From positions 1-29,107 of the IMG/VR virus record IMGVR_UViG_3300036791_001917: DNA of 29,107 bases. The stretch is one strand, 5' to 3'. The notes below the pieces were generated by a model that saw only the letters and a program-made list of their open reading frames with translations, ran no database searches and was not told the DNA's origin. Position 1 is the first letter of the stretch. Each line of letters begins with the position of its first letter. This stretch comes from a virus. Positions 19,551-27,037 of the stretch are shown piece by piece. The position numbers were made by a program, and so were the translations under genes.

Positions 19551-20955
19551 CAGGCATCCCCCAGCCAAGCAGGTCGTCGGCCATCGACGGGACGGTGATC
19601 CGCTCGGGCGCATTGTGGCCCCCTTGACCGCCGAGGATGATGAAAGCAGGCACATGCGCCGCGATCGCCGCCGGCAAGATCCAGCCAACAGGGCCGCACA
19701 CGGCGGCGGCTGCTTGCACGATGGCGAGGAGTTGCAACGCGTCGAACTCGCCTGCGTGATAGGACTCGTCGGCTTCCGGCAACGGGGCAATGGCAGTTTC
19801 CTCGCCGTCCTTGAGGTCGGCGATGCTCACCACGTGCATGCCTTCCCGCCGCAGCCAGCGCGCCACGTCGCGCACGTATTCGGGCAGCGGGTTGCGGGCG
19901 GGGTTCAACCATTCCTTGCGCACCGTGACCGGGCGGACCAAACAAACCGGCTTGGCGGTGACGATGGGTGAAGGCGGGAGCGGAGGCAGATCGAGCGCGG
20001 CACCGGATGCTTCGATGCCGAACGTGTCGCGCAGCCCGTGCCACATCGAATGGCCCGAATGCAGCGCGTTCACGTAGCTGATTGCGCGCATCGCGCAGCC
20101 GCGTTTGATGGTTGCACGCAACTCGGATTCCGTGGCGAAGGCTGTCGGCGTCCTCGCCTCGTTGCGTGCCTGCGTTCGCAGCGTGGTGCGCGACGCGAAC
20201 AGGCGCAGCGCCGGTGTCATGTCGGCGTAGAGCTGCGGCCAGGGCGTCGACAGGTAGACCCGATGACCGCGGGTCAATTCGCGAACGTACGGGCGCTGAT
20301 AGAGGTTGTCGCCGAGGCCGAGCATGCCGCGCACGAAGACTTCCGGGCGCGGCAGTTCGTCCTCGAGGTCAGCCTGCTCGAAGCAACGCAGGGCGGTCTG
20401 CCGCGAGCAGTTCACGACTTCGATGCCCATCCTGCGAAGGTCTTGCGCGGCGACTGCGAAGCGTTGGCGCCAGAGGACGAAGCCGCCCGCGACCGGGTTG
20501 CCGAGCGCCGGTGGGTGGTCCCGGTGGCAGTGCAGCCGGCCTCCGCTGGCCTGCATGTCGTAGCCGACGAGGATGATGCGCAGAGGCCCCCAGAGGGCGA
20601 TGAGATTCAACGCGGCGTAGCCGCTGTTGCCTCCGGTGTGGATGCAATGCGCGGCTGTGCTCATGCCGATGCCGCCATTGTCCGGGTCGAGGCCACGGAT
20701 CGCGTTGACACCGGGCACGCCGTCGTCCGTGCACCAGTGCTCGCCTTCGGTCTTGTCGATCTCGCGGCGGTAGTGCTTCCACCACTGTGCGTCGCCACCG
20801 TAGAGCACGTCGGCCCACGGCGCAAACGGTGCTAGCCCCGCGTTATTGACCGCGACGACTTTGCGAAGCGCTGGGTCTCGATCGCGCCATGCGTGGGCGA
20901 GTGCGCAGTCGTCGCTGCTGAGACTTGGGCCGCTGGCAAGGCAGACGACGACGCA
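19426..20955 (-). CDS. Two-domain glycosyltransferase-like protein, 509 aa
   Basis: The frame is open and coding-like far upstream of GTG 20808: the added residues include LLASGPSLSSDDCALAHAW and KVVAVNNAGLAPFAPWADV, running without a stop into LYGGDAQWWKHY. I therefore start it at ATG 20955 (GTG 20994 is the next option; neither has a good ribosome binding site). Residues about 1-220 resemble phage proteins of the MptE/DUF115 or GT42-like kind, with GPSL, HTGGNSGYAALNLIALWG and RIILVGYDM. Residues about 230-480 resemble a GT-B glycosyltransferase of the GT9 (heptosyltransferase-like) type: RGMLGLGDNLYQRPYVREL at the N-terminal half, then CLVRPVTVRKEW, CGPVGWILPAAIAAHVPAF and IILGGQGGHNAPER. 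The end CRCTSSRHACRK is Cys-rich. It overlaps both neighbours by about 125 bp. The acceptor is unknown; capsid protein or host glycan are both possible. Confidence 0.65.
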   Translation of the reverse strand, partial: CVVVCLASGPSLSSDDCALAHAWRDRDPALRKVVAVNNAGLAPFAPWADVLYGGDAQWWKHYRREIDKTEGEHWCTDDGVPGVNAIRGLDPDNGGIGMSTAAHCIHTGGNSGYAALNLIALWGPLRIILVGYDMQASGGRLHCHRDHPPALGNPVAGGFVLWRQRFAVAAQDLRRMGIEVVNCSRQTALRCFEQADLEDELPRPEVFVRGMLGLGDNLYQRPYVRELTRGHRVYLSTPWPQLYADMTPALRLFASRTTLRTQARNEARTPTAFATESELRATIKRGCAMRAISYVNALHSGHSMWHGLRDTFGIEASGAALDLPPLPPSPIVTAKPVCLVRPVTVRKEWLNPARNPLPEYVRDVARWLRREGMHVVSIADLKDGEETAIAPLPEADESYHAGEFDALQLLAIVQAAAAVCGPVGWILPAAIAAHVPAFIILGGQGGHNAPERITVPSMADDLLGWGMPDEFCRCTSSRHACRKGNAHLREQFDQWRLRVARSAAPALVA

Positions 20956-21152
20956 TCCTCGCCAGCGGCCAGCGCTCCCCCCGATGACAATTCACGCTTC
21001 ACGCGATGCACGGTGGGCGTTGCGATGATGCGCAGCAAGCCAGCGCGTTCAAGGTCGGTCGCGAGATTCGATTCGATCCAGATCGGCCGCCCTTCGTGGG
21101 CGCGAATGTCGTCGTGCTGAAAGTCGGTCAGCGGAATGGTCTCGACGTTCAT
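20832..21152 (-). CDS. Small protein after the capsid gene, 106 aa, unknown
   Basis: The start at ATG 21152 lies just beyond the post-capsid terminator; the Shine-Dalgarno is weak (ggga). Residues 1-50 look folded and conserved in style (IPLTDFQHDDIRAHEGRPIW, then NLATDLERAGLLRI), resembling the short beta proteins often encoded right after HK97-type capsid genes, but I cannot name the family. From about residue 60 onward the sequence is low-complexity (Ala/Ser-rich) and overlaps the glycosyltransferase-like reading frame, whose codons look the more constrained; the tail of this protein may be a by-product of the overlap. Annotation as a separate gene rests on position and the well-formed N-terminal half. 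Confidence 0.55.
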   Translation of the reverse strand: MNVETIPLTDFQHDDIRAHEGRPIWIESNLATDLERAGLLRIIATPTVHRVKRELSSGGALAAGEDASSSALPAAQVSAATTAHSPTHGAIETQRFAKSSRSITRG

Positions 21153-21172
21153 GGTGGCGTGTTCCCGAATTC

Positions 21173-21207
21173 AAAAAAGGGCAGTGCCGAATCACGCAGC
21201 ACCGCCC
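21173..21207 (-). terminator. Strong intrinsic terminator after the major capsid gene
   Basis: On the minus strand gggcggtgc, an 11-nt loop and gcactgccc form a 9-bp stem with one G-U pair, followed immediately by T6 (21178-21173). It lies 33 bp after the capsid stop codon and 21 bp before the next start. It would give an abundant transcript ending after the capsid gene, with read-through for the tail genes. Confidence 0.8.
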
Positions 21208-21239
21208 CCCGAACGCAATGGCAACTGCTCTGTCGGGAA

Positions 21240-22454
21240 TCAGGTCGCCGGCAGTGCCGGATTCTTGATGAATGCCTCGGGGCGATACACCGCGAGCGCC
21301 AACCGTTCTTCGCAACGGATCGTGACCATGTTCTTGATGAAGTCGTCCTGATTCTCGGTCGAGATCACGACGTTCGCATCTTCACGGTCGAAGATCTGCG
21401 AGCCCATCAGGAACGCGCCGGTCAGCGCGGTGCCTTGCGTCATCGCTTGCGTCGAGACGACGGGAAGACCCCACAGCATCGGCGTGCCCACGGCTTGCGG
21501 ATTCGAGAAGATGTAGTCGCCGATCGTGCTCTTCGTCAATTGGATGCCGGCCCAATCGGCCGGATGCAGCACGATGCCGGTCGACGGGAACAAGGCGAGT
21601 TCGGCTTGCAGAATCATCAGCCGGATCACGTCGATCTTGGTCGGGGTGGGGACCACGATCGGCGCGGAATACGTCGTCGCCTGCGTGTAGATGCCGTTCA
21701 GGTTGTTGCCCGTGCCGGAACCTTTCAGCAGCTGGTTTTCCTCGACCAGCTTCAGGCCGTAGCGCAGACGCCCGTCGATGTTCGACATCAGCGCCTGGAA
21801 GTCGTCGAGGATCTGGCGCGACGCCCTGATCCAGTGCGCGATGGTGACGACGGCGCTTTGCATCAGCGCGTAGACGAGTTGCGATTCGGCCTTCTGCGCG
21901 CCTTCGCTGATCGGAGCGGCGTTGTTGGTGAAGCCGGTTTCCTTCACGTACTGGATCATGTTCGACTGCGTCGTGCCGGGCGTGATCAGGTCGCGGATCG
22001 TCATGCGCCGCTCGGGGCCCTGGAAGACGACCGGCAGGTAGTCAGGCGGGACGCCGACCGTGGTCGTGTTGGTCGTGCCGATCGACGTGAGCGTGGCGCG
22101 CGGAATCTGGCCGACGTAGCCGGATTGCGTCGACTTGATGCCGCCGCCGTCGACCCATGCCTTCAACGCCTCATCCTGAATGAAGAGCTGGCCTGCGGTC
22201 TTTGGTGCGGTGCGTTCCTCGCTGCCGCGCCGCGCCTGCTTCTGCTCGATGTCCTGCAGCCGCGCCATCAGTTTGTTCTGCTCCATGAGCAGGCCATCGA
22301 CTTGCGGCTTGAGCTCGCCGGCCATGTCGCCCGATTTCTTGGCCTGCGCGAGAGCCTTTTCGCCGACCTCCTTCACCTGATCGCGGATGCGAAGCAGTTC
22401 TTCCTTGACCATCTTCGCGTCGACTTGCACGACGCCGGTGTCTTCTGCACTCAT
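21240..22454 (-). CDS. Major capsid protein, HK97 fold, 404 aa
   Basis: ATG 22454 overlaps the protease stop (ATGA) with ggagg 7 nt upstream. Residues about 10-75 form a charged coiled coil (MVKEELLRIRDQVKEVGEKA, then MEQNKLMARLQDIEQKQARR), the delta or scaffold domain expected to be removed by the prohead protease. The rest has the HK97 pattern: VPPDYLPVVFQGPERRMTIR near the start of the mature domain, TQSNMIQYVKETGFTNNA, KAESQLVYALMQSAVVTIAHW (E-loop and spine region), IDGRLRYGLKLVEENQLLKG, GIVLHPADWAGI and a final ENQDDFIKNMVTIRCEERLA. Cleavage probably falls near residues 80-110, but no site is certain. Length is normal. Followed by a strong terminator. Confidence 0.93.
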   Translation of the reverse strand: MSAEDTGVVQVDAKMVKEELLRIRDQVKEVGEKALAQAKKSGDMAGELKPQVDGLLMEQNKLMARLQDIEQKQARRGSEERTAPKTAGQLFIQDEALKAWVDGGGIKSTQSGYVGQIPRATLTSIGTTNTTTVGVPPDYLPVVFQGPERRMTIRDLITPGTTQSNMIQYVKETGFTNNAAPISEGAQKAESQLVYALMQSAVVTIAHWIRASRQILDDFQALMSNIDGRLRYGLKLVEENQLLKGSGTGNNLNGIYTQATTYSAPIVVPTPTKIDVIRLMILQAELALFPSTGIVLHPADWAGIQLTKSTIGDYIFSNPQAVGTPMLWGLPVVSTQAMTQGTALTGAFLMGSQIFDREDANVVISTENQDDFIKNMVTIRCEERLALAVYRPEAFIKNPALPAT

Positions 22455-23386
22455 GGGGATACCTCCGCGACGGTCCACTCGATGGACCGCATCGACAGAT
22501 CAACGGACAGCGACGCGAACGCGTCGCGCAATTCCTGCCCAGCGTCGCGCGTGGGCAGCAGCGGAGGCGTTGGCCGGGCAGCGCGTGGCGTGCCGCCTTC
22601 GGGAACAGCGCGCGGCGTGCCCCCGGTCTCCTTATATTCCTTGAGCATCGCGCGGCGCTCGGAGCGCGGCATGCCTGCCTTGGCGAGCGCCATGTCGAGC
22701 AGGTAGGCGGCGACGCGGTCGTTGGCGCGCGCCTGCTCGGTCACCTGATCGGCCGCGAGCAGCGAGTCGGCGAAACCGGATTCGATCGCGGCTTCGCCGC
22801 CGAACCATGATTCCTTGTCCATCAGCGCCATTGTTTCGGCTTGCGTCTTGCCGCTGCGCGCCGAATAGATCGACGCCATGCTGCGATCGAACGGTTCCAG
22901 CGATTGCGCGACTTCGACGAGATCGTTGCGATTGCCGAGCACGACCATCCACGTGTTGTGCATCATCAGGAAGGCGCTGCGCGCGATCTCGATGGTGTCG
23001 CCAGCCATCGCGACGACGGAAGCGGCCGAGGCTGCGAGGCCGAGCACGCGCGTCGTCACTTCGCCCTTGTGCTGGCGCAGCAAGTTGTAGATAGCGACGC
23101 CTTCGAACATGTCGCCACCGGGCGAGTTGATGTTCACGATCACGTCTTTCGTGTCGCCGATGCTGCGCAATGCGCCTGCGATCCGCTTGACGGTCACGCC
23201 TTCGCCGGTCCACGGATCGAACCCGATCGGGTCATAGATAGAAATCGAATTCTCGGTCGCTTGCGCGTTGCTTGCGACGACGTTCGGCGCCCACGTTTCG
23301 AGAGCGCGCGCGGCGAGTTCCCATTCCAGCGACGTACCTTCGGGACGCTCCTGATGACGCGCCATCGGCATGAAACGCTTCGTCAT
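22451..23386 (-). CDS. ClpP-like (S14) prohead protease, 311 aa
   Basis: The start at ATG 23386 (MTKRFMPMARHQER) is chosen for ggag 8 nt upstream and a 2-bp gap after the portal stop. Residues about 45-215 have the ClpP fold: VIVNINSPGGDMFEGVAIYN at 82-101, GLAASAASVVAMAGD with catalytic Ser120, and LMMHNTWMVVLGN with catalytic His143. S14-type prohead proteases trim the capsid protein's delta domain and may also act as scaffold. The C-terminal 70 residues are non-catalytic, with two GGTPRA units and a Pro-rich linker, then an amphipathic end; this part may bind the capsid interior. It overlaps the capsid gene by 4 bp. Confidence 0.9.
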   Translation of the reverse strand: MTKRFMPMARHQERPEGTSLEWELAARALETWAPNVVASNAQATENSISIYDPIGFDPWTGEGVTVKRIAGALRSIGDTKDVIVNINSPGGDMFEGVAIYNLLRQHKGEVTTRVLGLAASAASVVAMAGDTIEIARSAFLMMHNTWMVVLGNRNDLVEVAQSLEPFDRSMASIYSARSGKTQAETMALMDKESWFGGEAAIESGFADSLLAADQVTEQARANDRVAAYLLDMALAKAGMPRSERRAMLKEYKETGGTPRAVPEGGTPRAARPTPPLLPTRDAGQELRDAFASLSVDLSMRSIEWTVAEVSP

Positions 23387-23388
23387 GA

Positions 23389-24759
23389 TCACTGCTCCAT
23401 TGAGGCTGCTGATGCGTGTTCGGCGCGATTCTGCTCCGACTCGATTCCGAGCCACGCAAGAACCGCGTTGCGCGCCTGCACGGCGGGCGCGTTCGACGCC
23501 GTCGCCGCGCCGCCGAGTTCGTCGAGCGGCGCGAGGTTGACTTGCGCCGTCAGCACGTCCGCGTTGCCGCCGAACGGCGCCATGTTTTCCTTCGCGCGGC
23601 ACTCGTCGCGGGTGTAGATGCCGTTTTGCACCATCGTCGAATAGAACGCGGCACGCGCGGTGCTGTCGGCGCGCAGCAATGCTTCGATGTTGAATTCCGA
23701 ATACAAGTCCATGCGCTCGGTAGGCGTGAGCAGCTTGCGATTGATCGTCTGCTCGATGCGCTTCAGCCACGGGCGCAGCGTGAACGTCAGGAACCCGATC
23801 ATCTGCTGCTCGATGCCCGTGCCCCACGAAGTCGACTTCTCGCTGTGGCCGACCATGAACGGCGGCACGCGATACCAGCGGCAGATCTCCTCGATCGAGA
23901 AGGCGCGTGTTTCGAGCAGTTGCGCATCGTCAGGGTGGATCGACAGCGCGTTGTACTTGATGCCGGCTTCCAGCAGCGGCGCTTTGCCGGCGTTGATCGA
24001 ACCGCGATATTCCTCGAGTCGCGCCTGGAACGTCGTGCGCAGCTTTTCGGGAACGGTGTTCGGTGTCTCGAAGGTGCCGCTCATCATCAACCCGCGCCTG
24101 AACAGGGTTCCCGACGCGTGATCGGCGGCGAGCGCGTTGCCGAGCACGTTCGATGCATAGGCGATCGGGCTGAGGCCGACCAGCCCGTTCATCGTGAACG
24201 CCGGGACGTGCAGCATGTCGCTTTCGTCTGTTTCGTATTGCTTGCCGAGGTAGTCGTGCCAGATGTAGAGCAGCGTGCCGTCAGGCATGCGACGCACGAT
24301 GACGCCGGCCGGGTGCACGAATTCGAGCGAGACGACGACGCCGCCACCGCGAATGATCACCGCGTAGGCGTTGCCCCAGAGCAGCATCGAGGCGAGCATC
24401 GTTTCCCAGAACGTGACGGCGGTCATGTCCGCGTTTGGCGAATCGTGCAGGATGAAATAGAGCGGGTGCTTGTTCGCGACAGTGCGATCGGGGGTGCGGC
24501 GATACAGCAGGATCGGCAGCGTCGAGACGGTCTCGGAGATCAGGCGCACGCACGCCCAGACCGCGGACATGCGCAGCGCGGTGTCGGGCGTCACGCGTTC
24601 GCCGCTGTGCGCGGGCGCGCCTGAAAACTCGGCCCAGAATCGGGCGTTGGTGAGTTCGATCGGGATGCCCAGCCATGACGAGAGCGCGGCGCGGATCCGG
24701 GTTCGAAGCCCACCGGTGCGAGGAGGTTCGCTGCGCGTCGCGAGTTCGGTCGTCATCAT
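23389..24759 (-). CDS. Portal protein, HK97 type, 456 aa
   Basis: ATG 24759 is preceded by gaggag (8 nt) and lies 12 bp after the TerL stop. The pattern is that of the HK97-type portal family: ALRMSAVWACVRLISETVST near residue 63, LPILLYRR, HPLYFILHDSPNADMTAVTF, LLWGNAYAVI, LEFVHPAGVIVRR, the DMLHVPAF and SPIAYA segments, and later FSIEEICRWYRVPPFMVG with GTGIEQQMIGFLTFTLRPWL. Portal proteins form the dodecameric vertex through which DNA is pumped. The C-terminal about 50 residues are Ala-rich and variable. Length is typical (about 400-470 aa). Functions with TerL upstream and the protease and capsid genes downstream. Confidence 0.93.
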   Translation of the reverse strand: MMTTELATRSEPPRTGGLRTRIRAALSSWLGIPIELTNARFWAEFSGAPAHSGERVTPDTALRMSAVWACVRLISETVSTLPILLYRRTPDRTVANKHPLYFILHDSPNADMTAVTFWETMLASMLLWGNAYAVIIRGGGVVVSLEFVHPAGVIVRRMPDGTLLYIWHDYLGKQYETDESDMLHVPAFTMNGLVGLSPIAYASNVLGNALAADHASGTLFRRGLMMSGTFETPNTVPEKLRTTFQARLEEYRGSINAGKAPLLEAGIKYNALSIHPDDAQLLETRAFSIEEICRWYRVPPFMVGHSEKSTSWGTGIEQQMIGFLTFTLRPWLKRIEQTINRKLLTPTERMDLYSEFNIEALLRADSTARAAFYSTMVQNGIYTRDECRAKENMAPFGGNADVLTAQVNLAPLDELGGAATASNAPAVQARNAVLAWLGIESEQNRAEHASAASMEQ

Positions 24760-24771
24760 TGCAAACTCTCC

Positions 24772-26598
24772 TCAGAGTGGCGCGCTCTTGAGCAGGTCGG
24801 CCAACGGGTTGTCGGTGCTTGTTTCCAGCAACCCGATCGCCATCGCGAGCGTAACGATGCCGTCGATTCTGCCGCGCGACTTGCGCTTGCTGAAAATCTG
24901 GTTGCCCTTGTCGTCGGTCGCGACGAGCACTGCGCTCGCCGAGCAATACGTCATGCACGGGTTGCGATGCACGTCGAGGCGACCTTCGCCGATGATGTTG
25001 CCGAGCACTTCGATCGAGCGCGGCATCCACAGCGACGGCACGGCGCGGCCGTAGCGATCGGTTTTCGGTAGCGTGCGGTAGCCGCCTTGCGGATGCGCGA
25101 TCAATTCGATCTCGACGCTGGCGGTGTCCAGTTCGGGTTCGAGGAACGAGATGCGATACGGGTCGAAGCATGCGCGCGTCAGCGCCGGCAACAGCACGGT
25201 CAGTTCAGCCAGCCTGCGGGCGACCCACGCATAGTCGACGGCGCGCCCCGGCGTCGCGTGCAGGAACCCTTGACGCACCCAGAGCTCGTACGGCACGCGA
25301 TCGGTGCGGGCGCGTGCCTGCAGCGTGTCGAGCGGAGTCCAGAACTCGGTGTACGCCTTGACGCGGCCGTCCGGGTGCTCGCCGACGATCGACAGCGCGG
25401 TCAGGTCGCGCGTCCCCGACAGGTCGATCGCGCCGACGAGGTCGTCGCATTCGGCGAGCGTCGCGATCGGATCGAATTCGCGCTCGCAGCGCAGCCAGAA
25501 GTCGCCATCGATCCACGGGTTCTCGGCGCCGACCCATTGGCAGAAATTCAGCCGCGCGACCGACGACTGCTTGGACGGCATGCCGTGCGCTTCGCGCAAC
25601 TGCGCGCGAATGTAGGCCGGCTGGATGATGTGAAACAGGCCCGGGTTCGCTTTCGGCCAGCACGCTTCGTCGGCGAACGGTTCGTCGCCGTCGTCGAGCG
25701 CGCACACGTAGGCGAACCATTCGTCGTTGAAGTTGGCTTCGTCCGTCTGCGCGGCGGTGACGACCGAGATCGAATACTGGTGATGCTCCCAGCAGACGCT
25801 GTCGCGGTCGAAGCCGCTGTTGGTGATCTCGATGACGAGCGGCTGGCGACGCCATTTGCGGCCCGCCGAGGCCATGTTGACCATCGTCGCGTCGGGGTGC
25901 TCGTGCACCTCGTCGATCAGGAAGCAATGCGGGCGCGGGCCGGATTGCTTGTCCTCGCTGGCGATGGCGCGAAAGAAGCTCGCCGTGCGCAGGTAGGCGA
26001 GGTTGTGGCACGCCGGGCCGGCCGGCGTCTTCAGGACGCGCTTGGCGAGCGCGGGCGACAGGTCGACCATCGCGACGGCATCGCGGAACAGGATCATCGC
26101 CTGATCCTTCTTGGTCGCGGCGGCGTAGATCTCGGCGCGGTACTCGTTGTCGCTGGTCAGGCAGTACAGGCCGATGCCGGCAGCGAGCGGGGACTTGCCG
26201 TTGCCCTTGCCCATCTCGATGTAGGCGGTGCGGAAGCGCCGCGTGCCATCGGCGCGCAGCCAGCCGAAGATGCTGCCGATGATGAATTCCTCGTAGCCGA
26301 GCAGCACGAACGGCTGGCCTTCGAACTGGCCGCCGTTCAGGCGCAGCACTTCGGGGAAGAATTCGAGCGCGCGGCGGGCGACTTCGCGATCGAACGTCAG
26401 GCCGCGGGCGGGCGCGTTTTCGAGGTCGCGCAGATGGCGCGCGCACGCGGCGCGCACGTGCGGGCCGGCGAGGATCTGTTCGGCGACGACGCGTCGTGCG
26501 TAGCGCGTCGTCGGGTCGCTGCCGTCGTCAGAAGAAGCGGTCTTCCGGGTCGCGCGCGCCCGAGGTGCGTCCGTCGCCTCCGGGTGGGATTCCGACAT
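24772..26598 (-). CDS. terL: Terminase large subunit, 608 aa
   Basis: The packaging motor and nuclease, of the Terminase_1 (HK97/P27-associated) type. The ATPase has a Walker A-like loop YIEMGKGNGKS at 127-136 (Lys135) and Walker B CFLIDEVHEH with Asp229-Glu230. The nuclease domain starts near 388 with LVGAIDLSGTRDLTALSIV (Asp392, Asp398), carries ACFDPYRISF later, and ends with KSRGRIDGIVTLAMAIGL, which holds a further conserved acidic residue. ATG 26598 has ggag 5 nt upstream, although it overlaps the small subunit gene by 71 bp; a later start would cut into the N-terminal helix. Length is slightly above the usual 550-580. Such terminases normally cut at cos sites. Confidence 0.95.
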   Translation of the reverse strand: MSESHPEATDAPRARATRKTASSDDGSDPTTRYARRVVAEQILAGPHVRAACARHLRDLENAPARGLTFDREVARRALEFFPEVLRLNGGQFEGQPFVLLGYEEFIIGSIFGWLRADGTRRFRTAYIEMGKGNGKSPLAAGIGLYCLTSDNEYRAEIYAAATKKDQAMILFRDAVAMVDLSPALAKRVLKTPAGPACHNLAYLRTASFFRAIASEDKQSGPRPHCFLIDEVHEHPDATMVNMASAGRKWRRQPLVIEITNSGFDRDSVCWEHHQYSISVVTAAQTDEANFNDEWFAYVCALDDGDEPFADEACWPKANPGLFHIIQPAYIRAQLREAHGMPSKQSSVARLNFCQWVGAENPWIDGDFWLRCEREFDPIATLAECDDLVGAIDLSGTRDLTALSIVGEHPDGRVKAYTEFWTPLDTLQARARTDRVPYELWVRQGFLHATPGRAVDYAWVARRLAELTVLLPALTRACFDPYRISFLEPELDTASVEIELIAHPQGGYRTLPKTDRYGRAVPSLWMPRSIEVLGNIIGEGRLDVHRNPCMTYCSASAVLVATDDKGNQIFSKRKSRGRIDGIVTLAMAIGLLETSTDNPLADLLKSAPL

Positions 26599-27037
26599 TG
26601 ATGCGGCTCCGTGATGCGGGCGACATGCCGAACTCGACCGCGAAACGCGCCATGTCGCCGCGCGACGAGCGCAGCGTGCACAGCACCGGATTCATGATCG
26701 GGTTGCCATTGGCGGTGCGCACGAGGACGCCGCGCGTGACGGGGTCGGCGCGGGCGAGTTCTTCCATCGTGCGGGACGCCTCGACGTAGCGGCCGAACGC
26801 GTCGCAGTAGGCCATCAGCATCGGCGTGTCGAGCGCGGTCATCAACCCGCAATCGAACAACTGGCCGACGACGCGCTGCCATTCGGCCTTGGCGGTGGCG
26901 CCGAGGTGCGCGGGCGGCTCGGGTCGCGCGGGCGGCGGCTTCGGCTCGTTCTGGTTGATCGGGCGCCGGCCGGGGTTGCCCGCCGCGAGGCGGATCACGT
27001 TCGGAGTCGGCGCCCGGCCGCGTTTCATCATGGGCAT
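26528..27037 (-). CDS. terS: Terminase small subunit, P27 family, 169 aa
   Basis: The start at ATG 27037 (MPMMKRGRAPTPN) is supported by ggag 7 nt upstream; it overlaps the fusion gene by 10 bp. The sequence VIRLAAGNPGRRPINQNEPK near residue 14 is the hallmark of P27-type small terminases, followed by PPAHLGATAKAEWQRVVGQL, LMTALDTPMLMAYCDAFGRY and an end DPEDRFF. Small subunits bind the packaging initiation site and load TerL. The C-terminal stretch (INVGIPPGGDGRTSGARD) lies in the region overlapping terL. The usual length of the family is about 150-170, as here. Confidence 0.92.
   Translation of the reverse strand: MPMMKRGRAPTPNVIRLAAGNPGRRPINQNEPKPPPARPEPPAHLGATAKAEWQRVVGQLFDCGLMTALDTPMLMAYCDAFGRYVEASRTMEELARADPVTRGVLVRTANGNPIMNPVLCTLRSSRGDMARFAVEFGMSPASRSRINVGIPPGGDGRTSGARDPEDRFF

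Noticed and set aside
21006-22706. 566-codon rightward ORF across the capsid region
   Set aside because: Antisense shadow of the capsid gene with Arg/His-rich composition; it also runs across a terminator and two gene boundaries of the leftward operon.
23416-24624. 402-codon rightward ORF opposite the portal gene
   Set aside because: Same shadow pattern; the portal reading frame on the minus strand has all family motifs.
25087-26601. 504-codon rightward ORF opposite the large terminase gene
   Set aside because: It is an antisense shadow in GC-rich DNA: the product is Arg/Ala/Val/Gly-rich, has no recognisable domain, and the opposite strand encodes an unmistakable TerL.
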